Positions 42,793 to 52,453 of a stretch of 64,000 nucleotides of DNA are shown here, piece after piece. A program made the translations under genes and the position numbers. The notes under the pieces are model-generated. The model was given only the letters and a program-made list of their open reading frames with translations, was not told the origin of the DNA and ran no database searches. The DNA comes from Candidatus Gastranaerophilales bacterium (GTDB lineage: Bacteria; Cyanobacteriota; Vampirovibrionia; Gastranaerophilales; Gastranaerophilaceae). The stretch's first letter is position 1; each line of letters begins with the position of its first letter. The stretch is taken from assembly GCA_944323265.1 (NCBI GenBank), contig CALURX010000004.1:1-64000 (forward strand), given 5' to 3'.

Positions 42793-45303
42793 TTATTTTA
42801 GAAACATACCGGTAACGCTCTTTTTACAAGCGGAGATGTCTTCGGGCGAACCTGTTGCAACTATGGTTCCGCCATCTTCTCCGCCTCCCGGCCCCATATC
42901 TATAATATAATCAGCGTTTTTAATAACATCTAAATCATGTTCAATTACAATCACGGTCGCATTGTTATCAATCAGTTTTTGAAAAACGCCAAGTAAAGAG
43001 CGGACATCGAGAGGATGAAGACCTATTGTCGGTTCATCAAAAACAAAAACAGAATCATCCTGTCTGCGTCCCATCTCTGATGCGAGCTTCAAACGTTGAG
43101 CTTCTCCGCCGGATAAACTCGGGGTTGATTCTCCAAGCGTTAAATACCCAAGCCCTAAGTCTTTCAGAACTTGAAGCCTTTGTCTTACGACATTTAAATC
43201 TTTGCAAGCGTTAATTGCATGGTTAATATCCATTGCCATAATTTCAGGCAGAGAATAAGCTTCTTTTGATTTTGAAATATATTTTATACTTGCAGCCTCT
43301 TTAGAATACCTTGAGCCTCTACAATCAGGACAAGGAATATCTACATCCGGCAAAAACTGAACATCAAGACTTATGCTTCCGGTTCCGTCACAGGTCGGGC
43401 AGCGCAGGTTACCGGTATTGTATGAAAAATCTCCTGCTTTGTATCCAAGAGCTTTAGCGTCTTGGGTTTTTGCAAAGATTTTTCTAAGCTCATCATGAAC
43501 ATTTGCATAAGTTGCAACTGTTGAGCGGACATTAATCCCGATTGGTGTAGCATCAATAAGCTTTACATGTTTAATCCCCTCTGCGCTTATACTTTTAACA
43601 TGTTCAGGTAATTTTTTCCCCGCAATAGTATTTTCTAGCGCAGGCACAAGGCTCTCCAAAACCAGTGTTGTTTTCCCTGAACCGGATACCCCTGTAATAA
43701 CAGTCAGCCTTCCTTTTGGGATTGAAACATCCAAAGGTTTTACAGTGTGAATGGATGACGTGGAAAGCTTTATTTCACCATTTTTAAAAAGTTCCGAGCT
43801 GTTTATTTTCGGGCGGACATTTGTGTCCGCGCTTCCTGCTAAAAATGGACCTATTTTTGATACAGGATTTTTAACTACATCAGGAATAGTTCCCTCCGTG
43901 ATAACCTCACCGCCGTCAGCTCCGGATTCAGGCCCCATTTCTATAATCCAATCCGATTCTGATAAAATCTGGGTATCATGATCCACAAGGAGAACCGAGT
44001 TTCCGTCAGCAACAAGATCATGCATAACAGCATTCAAACCTTTGATATTAGAAGGATGCAAGCCTATTGACGGCTCGTCCAGCACGTATAAAACACCGGT
44101 TGTTCTGTTTCTGACAGAACGCGCAAGCTGCATTCTCTGTCTTTCTCCTGTTGAAAGAGTCGACGCGGCACGGTCAAGTGAAAGGTAACCGAGCCCTAAG
44201 TCCATAAGCCTTTTTGCGGTTACATTAAAAGATTCACAGATTGCCTCTGCCATCGGACGCATTTCAGCAGGAAGAGAAGCCGGAACTCCCTCAACCCATT
44301 TTACCAATTCCGAAAGCGTCATTTTGCAAGCTTCATCAAGCGATATACCGCGAAGCTTAGGCGCCCTTGCAGCCTCAGAAAGCCGGGTGCCTTTACAATC
44401 CGGGCAGATATCTTCTTTCAGGAATTTTTCCACACGCTTCATACCTTTTTCATCTTTTACTTTTTTTAAGGCATTTTCTACAGTATACACAGCATTAAAA
44501 TACGTAAAATCTATTTCTCCGGCCTGATTTGTATTTTTTGCTTTATAAAATATATGCTTTTTCACTGCAGGCCCATGGAATACAATATCTCTCTCTTCTT
44601 TAGTAAGCTCTCTGAACGGAACATTTGTTCTAACCCCCATTTCTCTGCAAACATCTGTCATCAAAGACCACATGAGCGAGTTCCAGGGAAGCACCGCGCC
44701 TTCATCAATGGTAAGCGACTCATCCGGCACAAGAGTTGCCTCGTCTACCGTACGAATTGTTCCGACCCCGCCGCAGCGTTCACAAGCTCCCTGACTGTTG
44801 AAAGCAAGTTCCTCCGCTCCCGGTGCATAAAAATGAACACCGCATTCAGGACATACAAGTTCTTTTTCAGCTGCTACAAGAAGTGTCGGCTCAAGATAAT
44901 GACCGTTCGGGCAGCGATGATTAGCAAGTCGCGAATACATAAGTCTAAGGCTATTCAAAAGTTCTGTTCCCGTGCCAAATGTACTGCGGATTCCTGGAAC
45001 ACCGGGACGCTGATGCAAGGCAAGAGATGCAGGAACATATAGTATTTCATCAACCTGGGCTTTTGCAGCCTGTGTCATTCTTCTGCGAGTATAAGTTGAA
45101 AGCGCTTCCAGATAGCGCCTTGAACCTTCCGCATAAAGCACACCGAGCGCAAGTGAGGATTTGCCCGAGCCCGATACCCCTGCAATCCCAACAATTTTGT
45201 TAAGCGGAATATCTACATTTATATTTTTCAGATTATGAACTCTAGCTCCGCGAACAAGAATCTTATCAGGCTTTAAATTTTTATTATTATCCATAAAAAC
45301 CAT
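42793..45303 (-). CDS. UvrA2-like ABC ATPase
   Basis: 836 residues, shorter than housekeeping UvrA (about 940). It has two ABC ATPase halves: Walker A GVSGSGKSS and GVSGSGKTT; signatures LSTGERQRMQLA and LSGGEAQRLKLA; Walker B LYVLDEPSIGLHP and VFVFDEPTIGLHP. Zinc-binding Cys pairs (CPECG...CERCGG, and CPTCDGTG...CPDCRG) are present. The UvrB-interaction/DNA-binding insertion appears reduced. Such short paralogues are linked to resistance to DNA-binding compounds rather than main excision repair. The gene starts 22 bases after tRNA-Ala and may share its transcript. An alternative ATG is at 45294. Confidence 0.88.
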   Translation of the reverse strand: MVFMDNNKNLKPDKILVRGARVHNLKNINVDIPLNKIVGIAGVSGSGKSSLALGVLYAEGSRRYLEALSTYTRRRMTQAAKAQVDEILYVPASLALHQRPGVPGIRSTFGTGTELLNSLRLMYSRLANHRCPNGHYLEPTLLVAAEKELVCPECGVHFYAPGAEELAFNSQGACERCGGVGTIRTVDEATLVPDESLTIDEGAVLPWNSLMWSLMTDVCREMGVRTNVPFRELTKEERDIVFHGPAVKKHIFYKAKNTNQAGEIDFTYFNAVYTVENALKKVKDEKGMKRVEKFLKEDICPDCKGTRLSEAARAPKLRGISLDEACKMTLSELVKWVEGVPASLPAEMRPMAEAICESFNVTAKRLMDLGLGYLSLDRAASTLSTGERQRMQLARSVRNRTTGVLYVLDEPSIGLHPSNIKGLNAVMHDLVADGNSVLLVDHDTQILSESDWIIEMGPESGADGGEVITEGTIPDVVKNPVSKIGPFLAGSADTNVRPKINSSELFKNGEIKLSTSSIHTVKPLDVSIPKGRLTVITGVSGSGKTTLVLESLVPALENTIAGKKLPEHVKSISAEGIKHVKLIDATPIGINVRSTVATYANVHDELRKIFAKTQDAKALGYKAGDFSYNTGNLRCPTCDGTGSISLDVQFLPDVDIPCPDCRGSRYSKEAASIKYISKSKEAYSLPEIMAMDINHAINACKDLNVVRQRLQVLKDLGLGYLTLGESTPSLSGGEAQRLKLASEMGRRQDDSVFVFDEPTIGLHPLDVRSLLGVFQKLIDNNATVIVIEHDLDVIKNADYIIDMGPGGGEDGGTIVATGSPEDISACKKSVTGMFLK

Positions 45304-45324
45304 TCAGGTATCTTCTTCTAATTA

Positions 45325-45397
45325 TGGAGCGTAGGGGATTCGAACCCCTGACCCCGACACTGCCAGTGTCGTGCGCTACCAACTGCGCTAACGCCCC
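45325..45397 (-). tRNA. tRNA-Ala (GGC)
   Basis: 73 bases on the minus strand: acceptor GGGGCGT/ACGCTCC, D stem GCGC/GCGC, anticodon stem CGACA/TGTCG with loop CTGGCAG (anticodon GGC), T stem AGGGG/CCCCT with TTCGAAT, discriminator A. CCA not encoded. Confidence 0.93.
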
Positions 45398-45417
45398 AAA
45401 TAATATTCAGTTGTAAA

Positions 45418-45540
45418 ATTTTGAGCAGTTGCGTAGCGCGCAAGGCCTTCGCCTTGGCTACCTCTCGGAAAACGTGACATTTAGTCACCTTTTCCTCGGC
45501 AGGGTCAACTGCGCTAGCCCCTGATGACGAATTTGAGTAT
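45418..45540. repeat. Multi-hairpin palindromic block upstream of tRNA-Ala
   Basis: On the minus strand: an outer repeat gcagttg/caactgc encloses an 11-bp stem ggaaaa(g)gtgac/gtcac(g)ttttcc and a caaggc-gaag-gccttg hairpin. Its outer left part (tagcgcagttg) equals the D-arm start of tRNA-Ala. GC-rich GAA-loop palindromes also occur in the 488-bp element at 8092. No ORF. Confidence 0.6.
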
Positions 45541-45566
45541 AGCATAAATCAACATTTCTTTCAATT

Positions 45567-46730
45567 TTACATTTTAAATTTAATTTTTTGCCCTTCTTCC
45601 AAGTCGTCTGTCACGTTGGTAATAAGTTTTTCATCACCTTTAAGCCCCTCAAGGATTTCAATCTTATCACCCAAATCACGTCCTTGTTTTATCTTAATAA
45701 AATGAACGGTAGAATCCGGGCGAACCTGTGCAACGTATTGGTCAGGTTTTGTGAAGGTTATAAGACAGGCAGGATTTATTGTCATTATTTTTTCTTTACC
45801 TTTTATATCAATACCCATTTTTACATAAAGTCCGCTGTACAATCCTGATTTTCCGTCATTTGGGATTACAAGCGCAACCTCCATTGTTCTTGATACATCA
45901 TCAAGTTTGCCTGAAATCTGGGAGATGTACCCTTTAATCTTTTGTTTCGGATTCTCCGGAATATAAACTTCTACAGGCTGGCCGTCATAAATATATCTGA
46001 CGTAGTTTTGCGGAACATAAATTGTTGCCCTGAATTTATCAATCTGCTGAATCTCAAAAAGACTTGTGCTTGTTGAGCTGCCGCCTGAGACAACATTTGC
46101 GCCTGCATCTATATTATATTTACTAATCACACCATCAAATGGTGCAACGACATCTTTGTAACTCTGAAGAGCAAGCAGTCTGTTTAAGTCTTCTTTTGCC
46201 TTATCAACATCAGCCTGAGCGCCCAAATAATTCATCTCTGCGGTTTTAAAATCATTGTATTTAGAATCCAGCTCCTGCATTGATATTGCACCGTCTGCCG
46301 AAGATTTTTGATACCGTTCATTTGTCTGCTTTGCAAAATCATATTTATATTTTGCCTCCATTAATCGTTTTTCTGCTGATATTAAGGCGGACTTTGCACT
46401 TGCAGCTTCTGCATCCAAATCAGGAGTCTCGATTGTAGCAAGAATCTGCCCTTTCTTGACATGCTCTCCGAGTTGAACAAATCTGTTGCTTACAAGCCCA
46501 TTAATTCTTGAAAAAAGTTCTGTCTGCAAAAACGGCTTTAACTCACCTGAAAGTTCAAGTGTTGGCTCTCCTTCCGTAATTTGAGGGCTTTCGACAATTG
46601 CGGTGTAGCCGGCTTCTCTTGCCGACAGCGTAGTTGTTATATATCTCACGACCTTCGGAATCAATCCCACCAAGAATAGAATTATTACAACAGCTATAAT
46701 TATTTGTTTATGAGTAAATTTTTTAGTCAT
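45567..46730 (-). CDS. RND efflux periplasmic adaptor (membrane fusion protein)
   Basis: About 387 residues: N-terminal transmembrane anchor (about 8-28), lipoyl half-motifs with GEHVKKGQILATIETPDLDAEA and VVAPFDGVISKYNIDAGANV, a helical hairpin (about 95-165) and beta-barrel plus membrane-proximal domains. It links the RND pump to the TolC-like channel. Preferred start 46730 has an aggatg ribosome-binding site; the in-frame 46748 start would overlap the RND gene by 14 bases. Last gene of the OMF-RND-MFP operon. Confidence 0.92.
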   Translation of the reverse strand: MTKKFTHKQIIIAVVIILFLVGLIPKVVRYITTTLSAREAGYTAIVESPQITEGEPTLELSGELKPFLQTELFSRINGLVSNRFVQLGEHVKKGQILATIETPDLDAEAASAKSALISAEKRLMEAKYKYDFAKQTNERYQKSSADGAISMQELDSKYNDFKTAEMNYLGAQADVDKAKEDLNRLLALQSYKDVVAPFDGVISKYNIDAGANVVSGGSSTSTSLFEIQQIDKFRATIYVPQNYVRYIYDGQPVEVYIPENPKQKIKGYISQISGKLDDVSRTMEVALVIPNDGKSGLYSGLYVKMGIDIKGKEKIMTINPACLITFTKPDQYVAQVRPDSTVHFIKIKQGRDLGDKIEILEGLKGDEKLITNVTDDLEEGQKIKFKM

Positions 46731-46734
46731 AATT

Positions 46735-49700
46735 TTACATCCTATCATATACTTTATCTTTATTTAGAATTGCAAACAGTAAAGGTACAATAACAAGCGT
46801 TGCAAAAGTTGCAAACAAAAGACCTCCGATTACGGTTCTGCCGATTGGCGTATTCTGTTCTCCGCCTTCTCCGATTCCGAGAGCCATCGGAAGCATACCC
46901 AGAATCATTGCAGAAGCTGTCATTATAACAGGGCGGATTCTTGTATAACCGGAAATTATTGCAGCCTGAACAGACGTAAAGCCTTCGCGCATTTTATCTG
47001 TCGCAAAGGAAATTACAAGAATAGAGTTTGCACAGGAAACCCCGACTGCCATAATAGAGCCCATAAGCGCTTGAACACTAAATGTTGTATCAGATACAAA
47101 CAGCATCCACAAGATTCCTGACAATGCCAGAGGAACCGGTGTTATTATAATAAACGGATTTCTCCAAGACTGGAAGTTTACTACAATCAATAAATACACA
47201 AGAATCAGAGCCAGCATAAGCCCGGCAAGAAGAGATGAAAATACATAATTCATTGATTTTGCCTGACCGTGAACATTTATAAAAGTTCCTCTCGGCGCCT
47301 GCTTTTCGTATTTTTTAACAACTTTATTAACATCTGCTGCGACACCTGCCAGATCTCGGTCCTGAAGGTTTATCAAAATGTCATACACCGGAAGTATGTC
47401 GTAGTGGTTAACAACTGTAGAAGTTTTTCCGGAGCTTACTGATGCAACGTTCGAAAGTCTGACAGGCGATTTGTTAGAATAAGCAACAGGGATATCAGTA
47501 ACATTTTTTACTGTATCAACCTTGTATTGAGGAACTTGAAGTGCCAGAGTATAGTTTACGCCGTTTTCCGGATCTACCCAATAATTAGGCGCAACCTGAC
47601 CGCTGGAAGTTAGGGCTGTCAAAACATTACGAGATACTGTTTCTTGAGAGAGATTCATGATACTTGCCCTGCTCTTATCAACATCAACACGAATTTCCGG
47701 TGCATCAGTAATCTGATGAATATGAGCGTCCGCTACACCTCTTATTTTCTTAACATCTTCAAGCATTCTTTGTGCAAGCTTATAGTTATCTTTGATATTC
47801 TTACCCTGAATCTGAATATCTATAGGAGCTGCAAGACCAAAGTTAAGAATCTTACCTACCATATCGGCATTTTGGAAGAAAAATACACTGTCAGGGAATT
47901 CTTCTTTCAAAGTTTTTCTTAATTTTTTCACATAGGTCTTTGTAGGCTTATGATTTTCCTTAAGCGCAATAAGGATTTCTCCGTCTCCTACTCCAATTTG
48001 CGAGCTGTCCATAAATGCCAGATTTAATGAGCTTGCAGGCAAACCTATATTATCAAGAATTGTTTCCAGCTCATCAGGCGGAATAATTTTTCTTATTGTC
48101 TTTTCTATTCTGGTAAACTCTCTTGCTGTTTCTTCAATCCTTGTTCCATGGGGCGCATAAACGTGAAGCCTTATCTGTCCGGCGTCAACTTCAGGAAAGA
48201 AATTCCCGCCTATAAAAGGAATTAATATAAGAGAAGACAGAACAACTATTCCATATATAATACCTGCTCTTTTCGGATTTTCAAGAATCGAATGAACAAG
48301 AAATTTCTTATATGCCTTTCTGAATTTTTCAAAATTCGTATTTACAAAGTTATTAATCTTAAAAAGTATAGATTTTGGATTCAGAACTTCTTTATGTTTC
48401 AAAAGCTTGTCAACAAGTACAGGAACCAGTGTGTTAGAAAGAATATAAGAACCTATCATTGAGAATATAACTGACATTGCAAGCGGTATAAACAGATATT
48501 TTGTAGATCCTTCCATCAAAAATATCGGCGCAAAAACCATACATATAGAAAGTGTTGAGACAAGTGTCGGAGTTGCAACCTCGGTTGTGGATTTATATAT
48601 TACATCTTCAATAGACGCACCATTCATTACCTCTTTGTTTCTTAAAATATTTTCAATAACAACTGTTGCGTTATCAACGAGCATACCTATTGCAAGCCCA
48701 AGCCCGCTTAATGACATCATATTTATTGTCTGCCCGAAGAGTGATGAACATATTACGGCAAACAATACTGATAAAGGAATTGATATTGCGATTATAAAAG
48801 TCGACCTTATACTTCCGAGGAATATTAATATCATTAAAGCAGTCAAAAGTGCCGCAAGAGTTCCCGAGAAGATTACGTCTCTAATAGAAGCTTTAACGAA
48901 AACTGACTGGTCAAAAAGTATCTGCATATTAACTCCCTCGGGAATTATTTTGGAGATAACAGGCAAAAGCTTTTTTGTGCCTTCTACAACGTTTAAAGAA
49001 GAGACCCTTCCGGATTTATAAACAGTCATTAAAGAGCCGGGGTTTCCATTTTCTCTCACAATATTTGTTTGGATAGAGTTTCCGTCATGAATATGCCCGA
49101 TATCAGAGAGATAAACAACCTTGTTTCCATTAGAAAATATCGGAAATCTATTCATCTCATCTACTGTCGGCGCTGCGTTGTTCAATGATATAAGAAAATC
49201 CTTATCCCCGATTTTAGTATTACCTGATGGGATAATAACGTTTTGTGCCGCGACAGCCTTCGTTACATCAGCAGGCGTAAGCCCCCTTGCCTCCATTTTC
49301 TGCATATCCAGATCTACTATAATCTGACGGACTTTCCCTCCCATAGGAAGCGGAACTTGTGCGCCTTCAACTTTTGTAAGTTGAACCTTAATATTATTCT
49401 GCGCAATATCAGTCACCTTCTGTATAGGCAGTTTTAAAGATGATACAACAACTTGCAGAACAGGAATTGTTGTAGGTGTATATTTTAAAATATTAGGCGG
49501 CATAATACCTGCAGGCATTGTTCTCATACATACCTGTGAGGTCGCACTAACCTGTGTAATACCGGTGTTAATATCTGCTCCGGGGTGTAAGAAAACTCTA
49601 ATTACGCCCACTCCAAGAAGCGACTGGGATTCAATATGTTCAATATCATTAACACTGGATGCGTAAGCTCTTTCAGCAATAGTTACAATTCTTCTTTCTA

Positions 49701-49878
49701 TATCTTTTGCCGGCATGCCGGTATACGTCCAAACGGCTGTTACAACAGGCGTATTAATTTCCGGAAATATATCAATAGGTGTTTTGAATATGGTAACTAG
49801 CCCCATAATCAATATGAAAAGCGCCATAACGATTACAGTATAATGATATTTCAAAACCATTATGATAAAGTTTCTCAT
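46735..49878 (-). CDS. RND family inner-membrane efflux transporter (HAE1-like)
   Basis: 1047 residues, twelve transmembrane helices and two large periplasmic loops, as in AcrB-type pumps. Helix 4 contains GLAIGMLVDNATVVIEN: the proton-relay position is D-N instead of the D-D of AcrB, a variation seen in some RND groups. It exports drugs or other small molecules by proton antiport; the substrate is unknown. It overlaps the outer-membrane factor gene as ATGA. The order OMF-RND-MFP is less common than MFP-RND-OMF. Confidence 0.94.
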   Translation of the reverse strand: MRNFIIMVLKYHYTVIVMALFILIMGLVTIFKTPIDIFPEINTPVVTAVWTYTGMPAKDIERRIVTIAERAYASSVNDIEHIESQSLLGVGVIRVFLHPGADINTGITQVSATSQVCMRTMPAGIMPPNILKYTPTTIPVLQVVVSSLKLPIQKVTDIAQNNIKVQLTKVEGAQVPLPMGGKVRQIIVDLDMQKMEARGLTPADVTKAVAAQNVIIPSGNTKIGDKDFLISLNNAAPTVDEMNRFPIFSNGNKVVYLSDIGHIHDGNSIQTNIVRENGNPGSLMTVYKSGRVSSLNVVEGTKKLLPVISKIIPEGVNMQILFDQSVFVKASIRDVIFSGTLAALLTALMILIFLGSIRSTFIIAISIPLSVLFAVICSSLFGQTINMMSLSGLGLAIGMLVDNATVVIENILRNKEVMNGASIEDVIYKSTTEVATPTLVSTLSICMVFAPIFLMEGSTKYLFIPLAMSVIFSMIGSYILSNTLVPVLVDKLLKHKEVLNPKSILFKINNFVNTNFEKFRKAYKKFLVHSILENPKRAGIIYGIVVLSSLILIPFIGGNFFPEVDAGQIRLHVYAPHGTRIEETAREFTRIEKTIRKIIPPDELETILDNIGLPASSLNLAFMDSSQIGVGDGEILIALKENHKPTKTYVKKLRKTLKEEFPDSVFFFQNADMVGKILNFGLAAPIDIQIQGKNIKDNYKLAQRMLEDVKKIRGVADAHIHQITDAPEIRVDVDKSRASIMNLSQETVSRNVLTALTSSGQVAPNYWVDPENGVNYTLALQVPQYKVDTVKNVTDIPVAYSNKSPVRLSNVASVSSGKTSTVVNHYDILPVYDILINLQDRDLAGVAADVNKVVKKYEKQAPRGTFINVHGQAKSMNYVFSSLLAGLMLALILVYLLIVVNFQSWRNPFIIITPVPLALSGILWMLFVSDTTFSVQALMGSIMAVGVSCANSILVISFATDKMREGFTSVQAAIISGYTRIRPVIMTASAMILGMLPMALGIGEGGEQNTPIGRTVIGGLLFATFATLVIVPLLFAILNKDKVYDRM

Positions 49879-51251
49879 CTTATCGCGCTCCCCAATGATT
49901 TGTATATGTTCACAGTATCAACAAGAGAGCTTACCTTTGCACTGTACATGGAATTTTCGTTAATAAGCAGTTTTCTTTTTGCATCCAGCTCATCTATTCT
50001 GTTTCCTGTTCCGTTTGTATATCTTATATTTGCTACATTATAATAATGCGTTGATTTTTCGATAGCCTCATTAAATTCATTGTACGAATTATAATCCTCT
50101 TTGTAGCTTGAAAGAGCATTCTCAACTTCACAAAAAGCGTTTAGAAGAACATTGTTATATTGATGCAGTCTCTCAATAGCTAGCTCTTTATTGTACTTTA
50201 GGTAGGACATTTTATATCCGCCTGTATACAAGTCCAGTAGAAGTCCTGCACCAAGCTGGTAAACAGTACTTTCCCAATCAAAAATCCTGCTTGCTCTGAT
50301 ATTTTCAAACCCTACCATTTCATTCAGGTTTACGGAAGGAAGAAAAGCCTTTTTGGCGGCTCTAACATCAAGCGCAGCCTTTTTTATTCCAAACTCTGCC
50401 TGAATAACATCAGGTCTTTGGAATATCAAATCAGAAGAGATTGGCTCATCTACATTAAATGGGAAATTAAGCCTGCTGATATCCGCTCTCAATATTTCAG
50501 CACCGCCCTCTGGCGAAACACCGCGCAAAACCGCAAACTGATGAAGTAAAATATCTCTTTGCTTTAATATGGTATTTAACTCGTTTTGATATCCTACAAG
50601 CTCATACTCTGTAGTGTACAAATTATCATAAGGAATAATTCCGCCGTCATAAAGCTGTCTTTTGAGCCTTATTGTCTCTTTTGTATTTGCTATTATCTCC
50701 TCATAATTCTTTATCAAAGCGTCATTCAATATAATATTAAAATAAGAAGCCGCAACCTCTGCAGACACAGAGAGTTTTGCTATATTCAAATCTTCCTTTG
50801 ACATCTTAACGCTATATCTTGCTGACTTTACATTATCCGTAAGCTTTCCGAATATATCAAGCTCCCAGTTTAACAACAACGGCAAGTATAAATGATTTCC
50901 GCTTCCAAACCTCCCTGTCCAGCGGGATATTGTCTTAAAAGGGTAAATACTTGGATTTATACTTAACTGCGGAAGTCTTTGCGCATTAACCGTTCCCAGC
51001 ATAGCTTCAGACTGTTTAACCCTTGATTTTGCAATCTTTATATCAAAGTTATTCTCAAGCGCCTCTTGAATATACTCATCAAGCAAATTATCCTGATAAT
51101 TTTCCCAGTAAGGGCTCAAAGTAAACGATTTTTCGGCTTCTTTTTTATTCTTATGCACACCGAGCTCAAGGCGGTTTTCTTGAATGGCAAAGGAAGGCAC
51201 CTCAAGGAGGACAAAACTGACTAATATTAGTAATATCAGTATCTTTTTCAT
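49875..51251 (-). CDS. TolC-like outer-membrane efflux factor
   Basis: 458 residues with a signal peptide (about 1-23, ending VPSFA) and no lipobox Cys, followed by two OEP repeats of long helices and beta strands (SRVKQSEAMLGTVNAQRLPQ; ILRDALIKNYEEII-type hairpins; RPDVIQAEFGIKKAALDVRAAKKAFLP-like signature). It forms the trimeric outer-membrane channel for the RND pump. First gene of the operon. Confirms a diderm envelope. Confidence 0.92.
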   Translation of the reverse strand: MKKILILLILVSFVLLEVPSFAIQENRLELGVHKNKKEAEKSFTLSPYWENYQDNLLDEYIQEALENNFDIKIAKSRVKQSEAMLGTVNAQRLPQLSINPSIYPFKTISRWTGRFGSGNHLYLPLLLNWELDIFGKLTDNVKSARYSVKMSKEDLNIAKLSVSAEVAASYFNIILNDALIKNYEEIIANTKETIRLKRQLYDGGIIPYDNLYTTEYELVGYQNELNTILKQRDILLHQFAVLRGVSPEGGAEILRADISRLNFPFNVDEPISSDLIFQRPDVIQAEFGIKKAALDVRAAKKAFLPSVNLNEMVGFENIRASRIFDWESTVYQLGAGLLLDLYTGGYKMSYLKYNKELAIERLHQYNNVLLNAFCEVENALSSYKEDYNSYNEFNEAIEKSTHYYNVANIRYTNGTGNRIDELDAKRKLLINENSMYSAKVSSLVDTVNIYKSLGSAIR

Positions 51252-51349
51252 TTACCCGACTCCCTGTCTTTTTCAAGTATACATCAGCCAAAAAAGAAGT
51301 ACAATTTAAAAATAACAAATTTTATTTTTATGCGTTTTATAATGGAAGT

Positions 51350-52453
51350 ATGCAGATAAAAAATTCAAATATATATACGCCCCATTTTAAGGCAAAAATC
51401 CCTCTGAATAATCGAGAGCTGCTTAAAAATACTCATTTGTTCTCTCAATCAACACCTCTGGATTCAATGTTTAATGAGAATTTAATCGTCAAAAATCTTG
51501 ATAATTTATCTGTATTTGTAAAAAACAACATCCTATGCAAATATTTTAATGCCCCAAAAACAATTGCAGGAAAGTTGATGGCAAATTTTCAAAAAAAAGT
51601 GATTTTATACTCCAGAATCCTTGCTGACAGAATATTTCTTATGAGTAACAAACACGCCATAAATAAAATTAATGACAGCTTTATCAAAATACACCCCGAC
51701 TCTGCTGAATACATAGAAGAACTCGCAAGAATGGGAGGAACCGTCAAAAATAAATATATTATTGCAAATACCGAAGATAAAACATTAGATAAAATAGCGC
51801 AATCCGGTAACAGTACAATTTTTGTACTTAACCACCCTAATTATCATAAAGATAAATTTATATATGCTTTCCTTAGTTCAACTCTTAGCAAAATGTACAC
51901 CGCAAACGGAAAGCAAGCTAAATGCCCGAGACCGAAAATTCTTGTAAGCAGAAATATGCTTAAAATTGTTCACCCAAAAATCGGAAATGTTTACAGAAAA
52001 CTAGGGTTGGTAGAAGTTGATGCTTCTTTGCATAAAAAAGACCGGGCTTTTAATGCTGTTTCAATAAAAAATCTAATGACAGAATTTACAAAAGACAAAG
52101 CTAATATATTTATTTTTCCGGAAGGAAACAACTCCGCCTACCAGTTCAAACCGCTAGAAGATAGACTGCAGCCGGGAGTAGCTTCTTTTATTAAAGAAGC
52201 TGTAAAACACAAAAACAGTGTAAGAGTTGTTCCAATAGGCATTGATTACTCCAAAAAACAAAAAGGTAGTCTTGGCAGGATTTATATAGGAAAACCTCTC
52301 TATTTCAAAAACAGTAAAGACGGTATAACTTACACAGAAGGCGTGGAGAGACGCCGGATAAGAACAATATCCAGAAAACAAGCCTCTTCAAGAATTCTTG
52401 ATACATTATGCAGGAATTTGAAATACAATATTGAAAAAGCCAAAAGAAGTTAG
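51350..52453 (+). CDS. PlsC-like acyltransferase with N-terminal FKA motif
   Basis: 367 residues. The N-terminus MQIKNSNIYTPHFKAKIP carries the motif shared with 61862 and 23657. The acyltransferase domain (about 155-340) has NHPNYHKDKF in the motif I region (H-x5-D spacing, atypical; the canonical spacing is H-x4-D), IFPEGNNS (motif III) and VVPIGID (motif IV). Probably acylates a lipid or lipid-linked acceptor. TATAAT ends six bases before the ATG (leaderless-type). It overlaps the convergent MATE gene by 4 bases. Confidence 0.8.
   Translation: MQIKNSNIYTPHFKAKIPLNNRELLKNTHLFSQSTPLDSMFNENLIVKNLDNLSVFVKNNILCKYFNAPKTIAGKLMANFQKKVILYSRILADRIFLMSNKHAINKINDSFIKIHPDSAEYIEELARMGGTVKNKYIIANTEDKTLDKIAQSGNSTIFVLNHPNYHKDKFIYAFLSSTLSKMYTANGKQAKCPRPKILVSRNMLKIVHPKIGNVYRKLGLVEVDASLHKKDRAFNAVSIKNLMTEFTKDKANIFIFPEGNNSAYQFKPLEDRLQPGVASFIKEAVKHKNSVRVVPIGIDYSKKQKGSLGRIYIGKPLYFKNSKDGITYTEGVERRRIRTISRKQASSRILDTLCRNLKYNIEKAKRS

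Noticed and set aside
44554-45042. 162-codon plus-strand ORF opposite the UvrA2-like gene
   Set aside because: Antisense to conserved ATPase and zinc-finger motifs; composition typical of a frame shadow.
45318-45545. 75-codon minus-strand ORF
   Set aside because: Runs through the whole tRNA-Ala gene and the palindromic block; not coding.
48587-49021. 144-codon plus-strand ORF opposite the RND gene
   Set aside because: Antisense shadow of the transmembrane region of a certain RND transporter.
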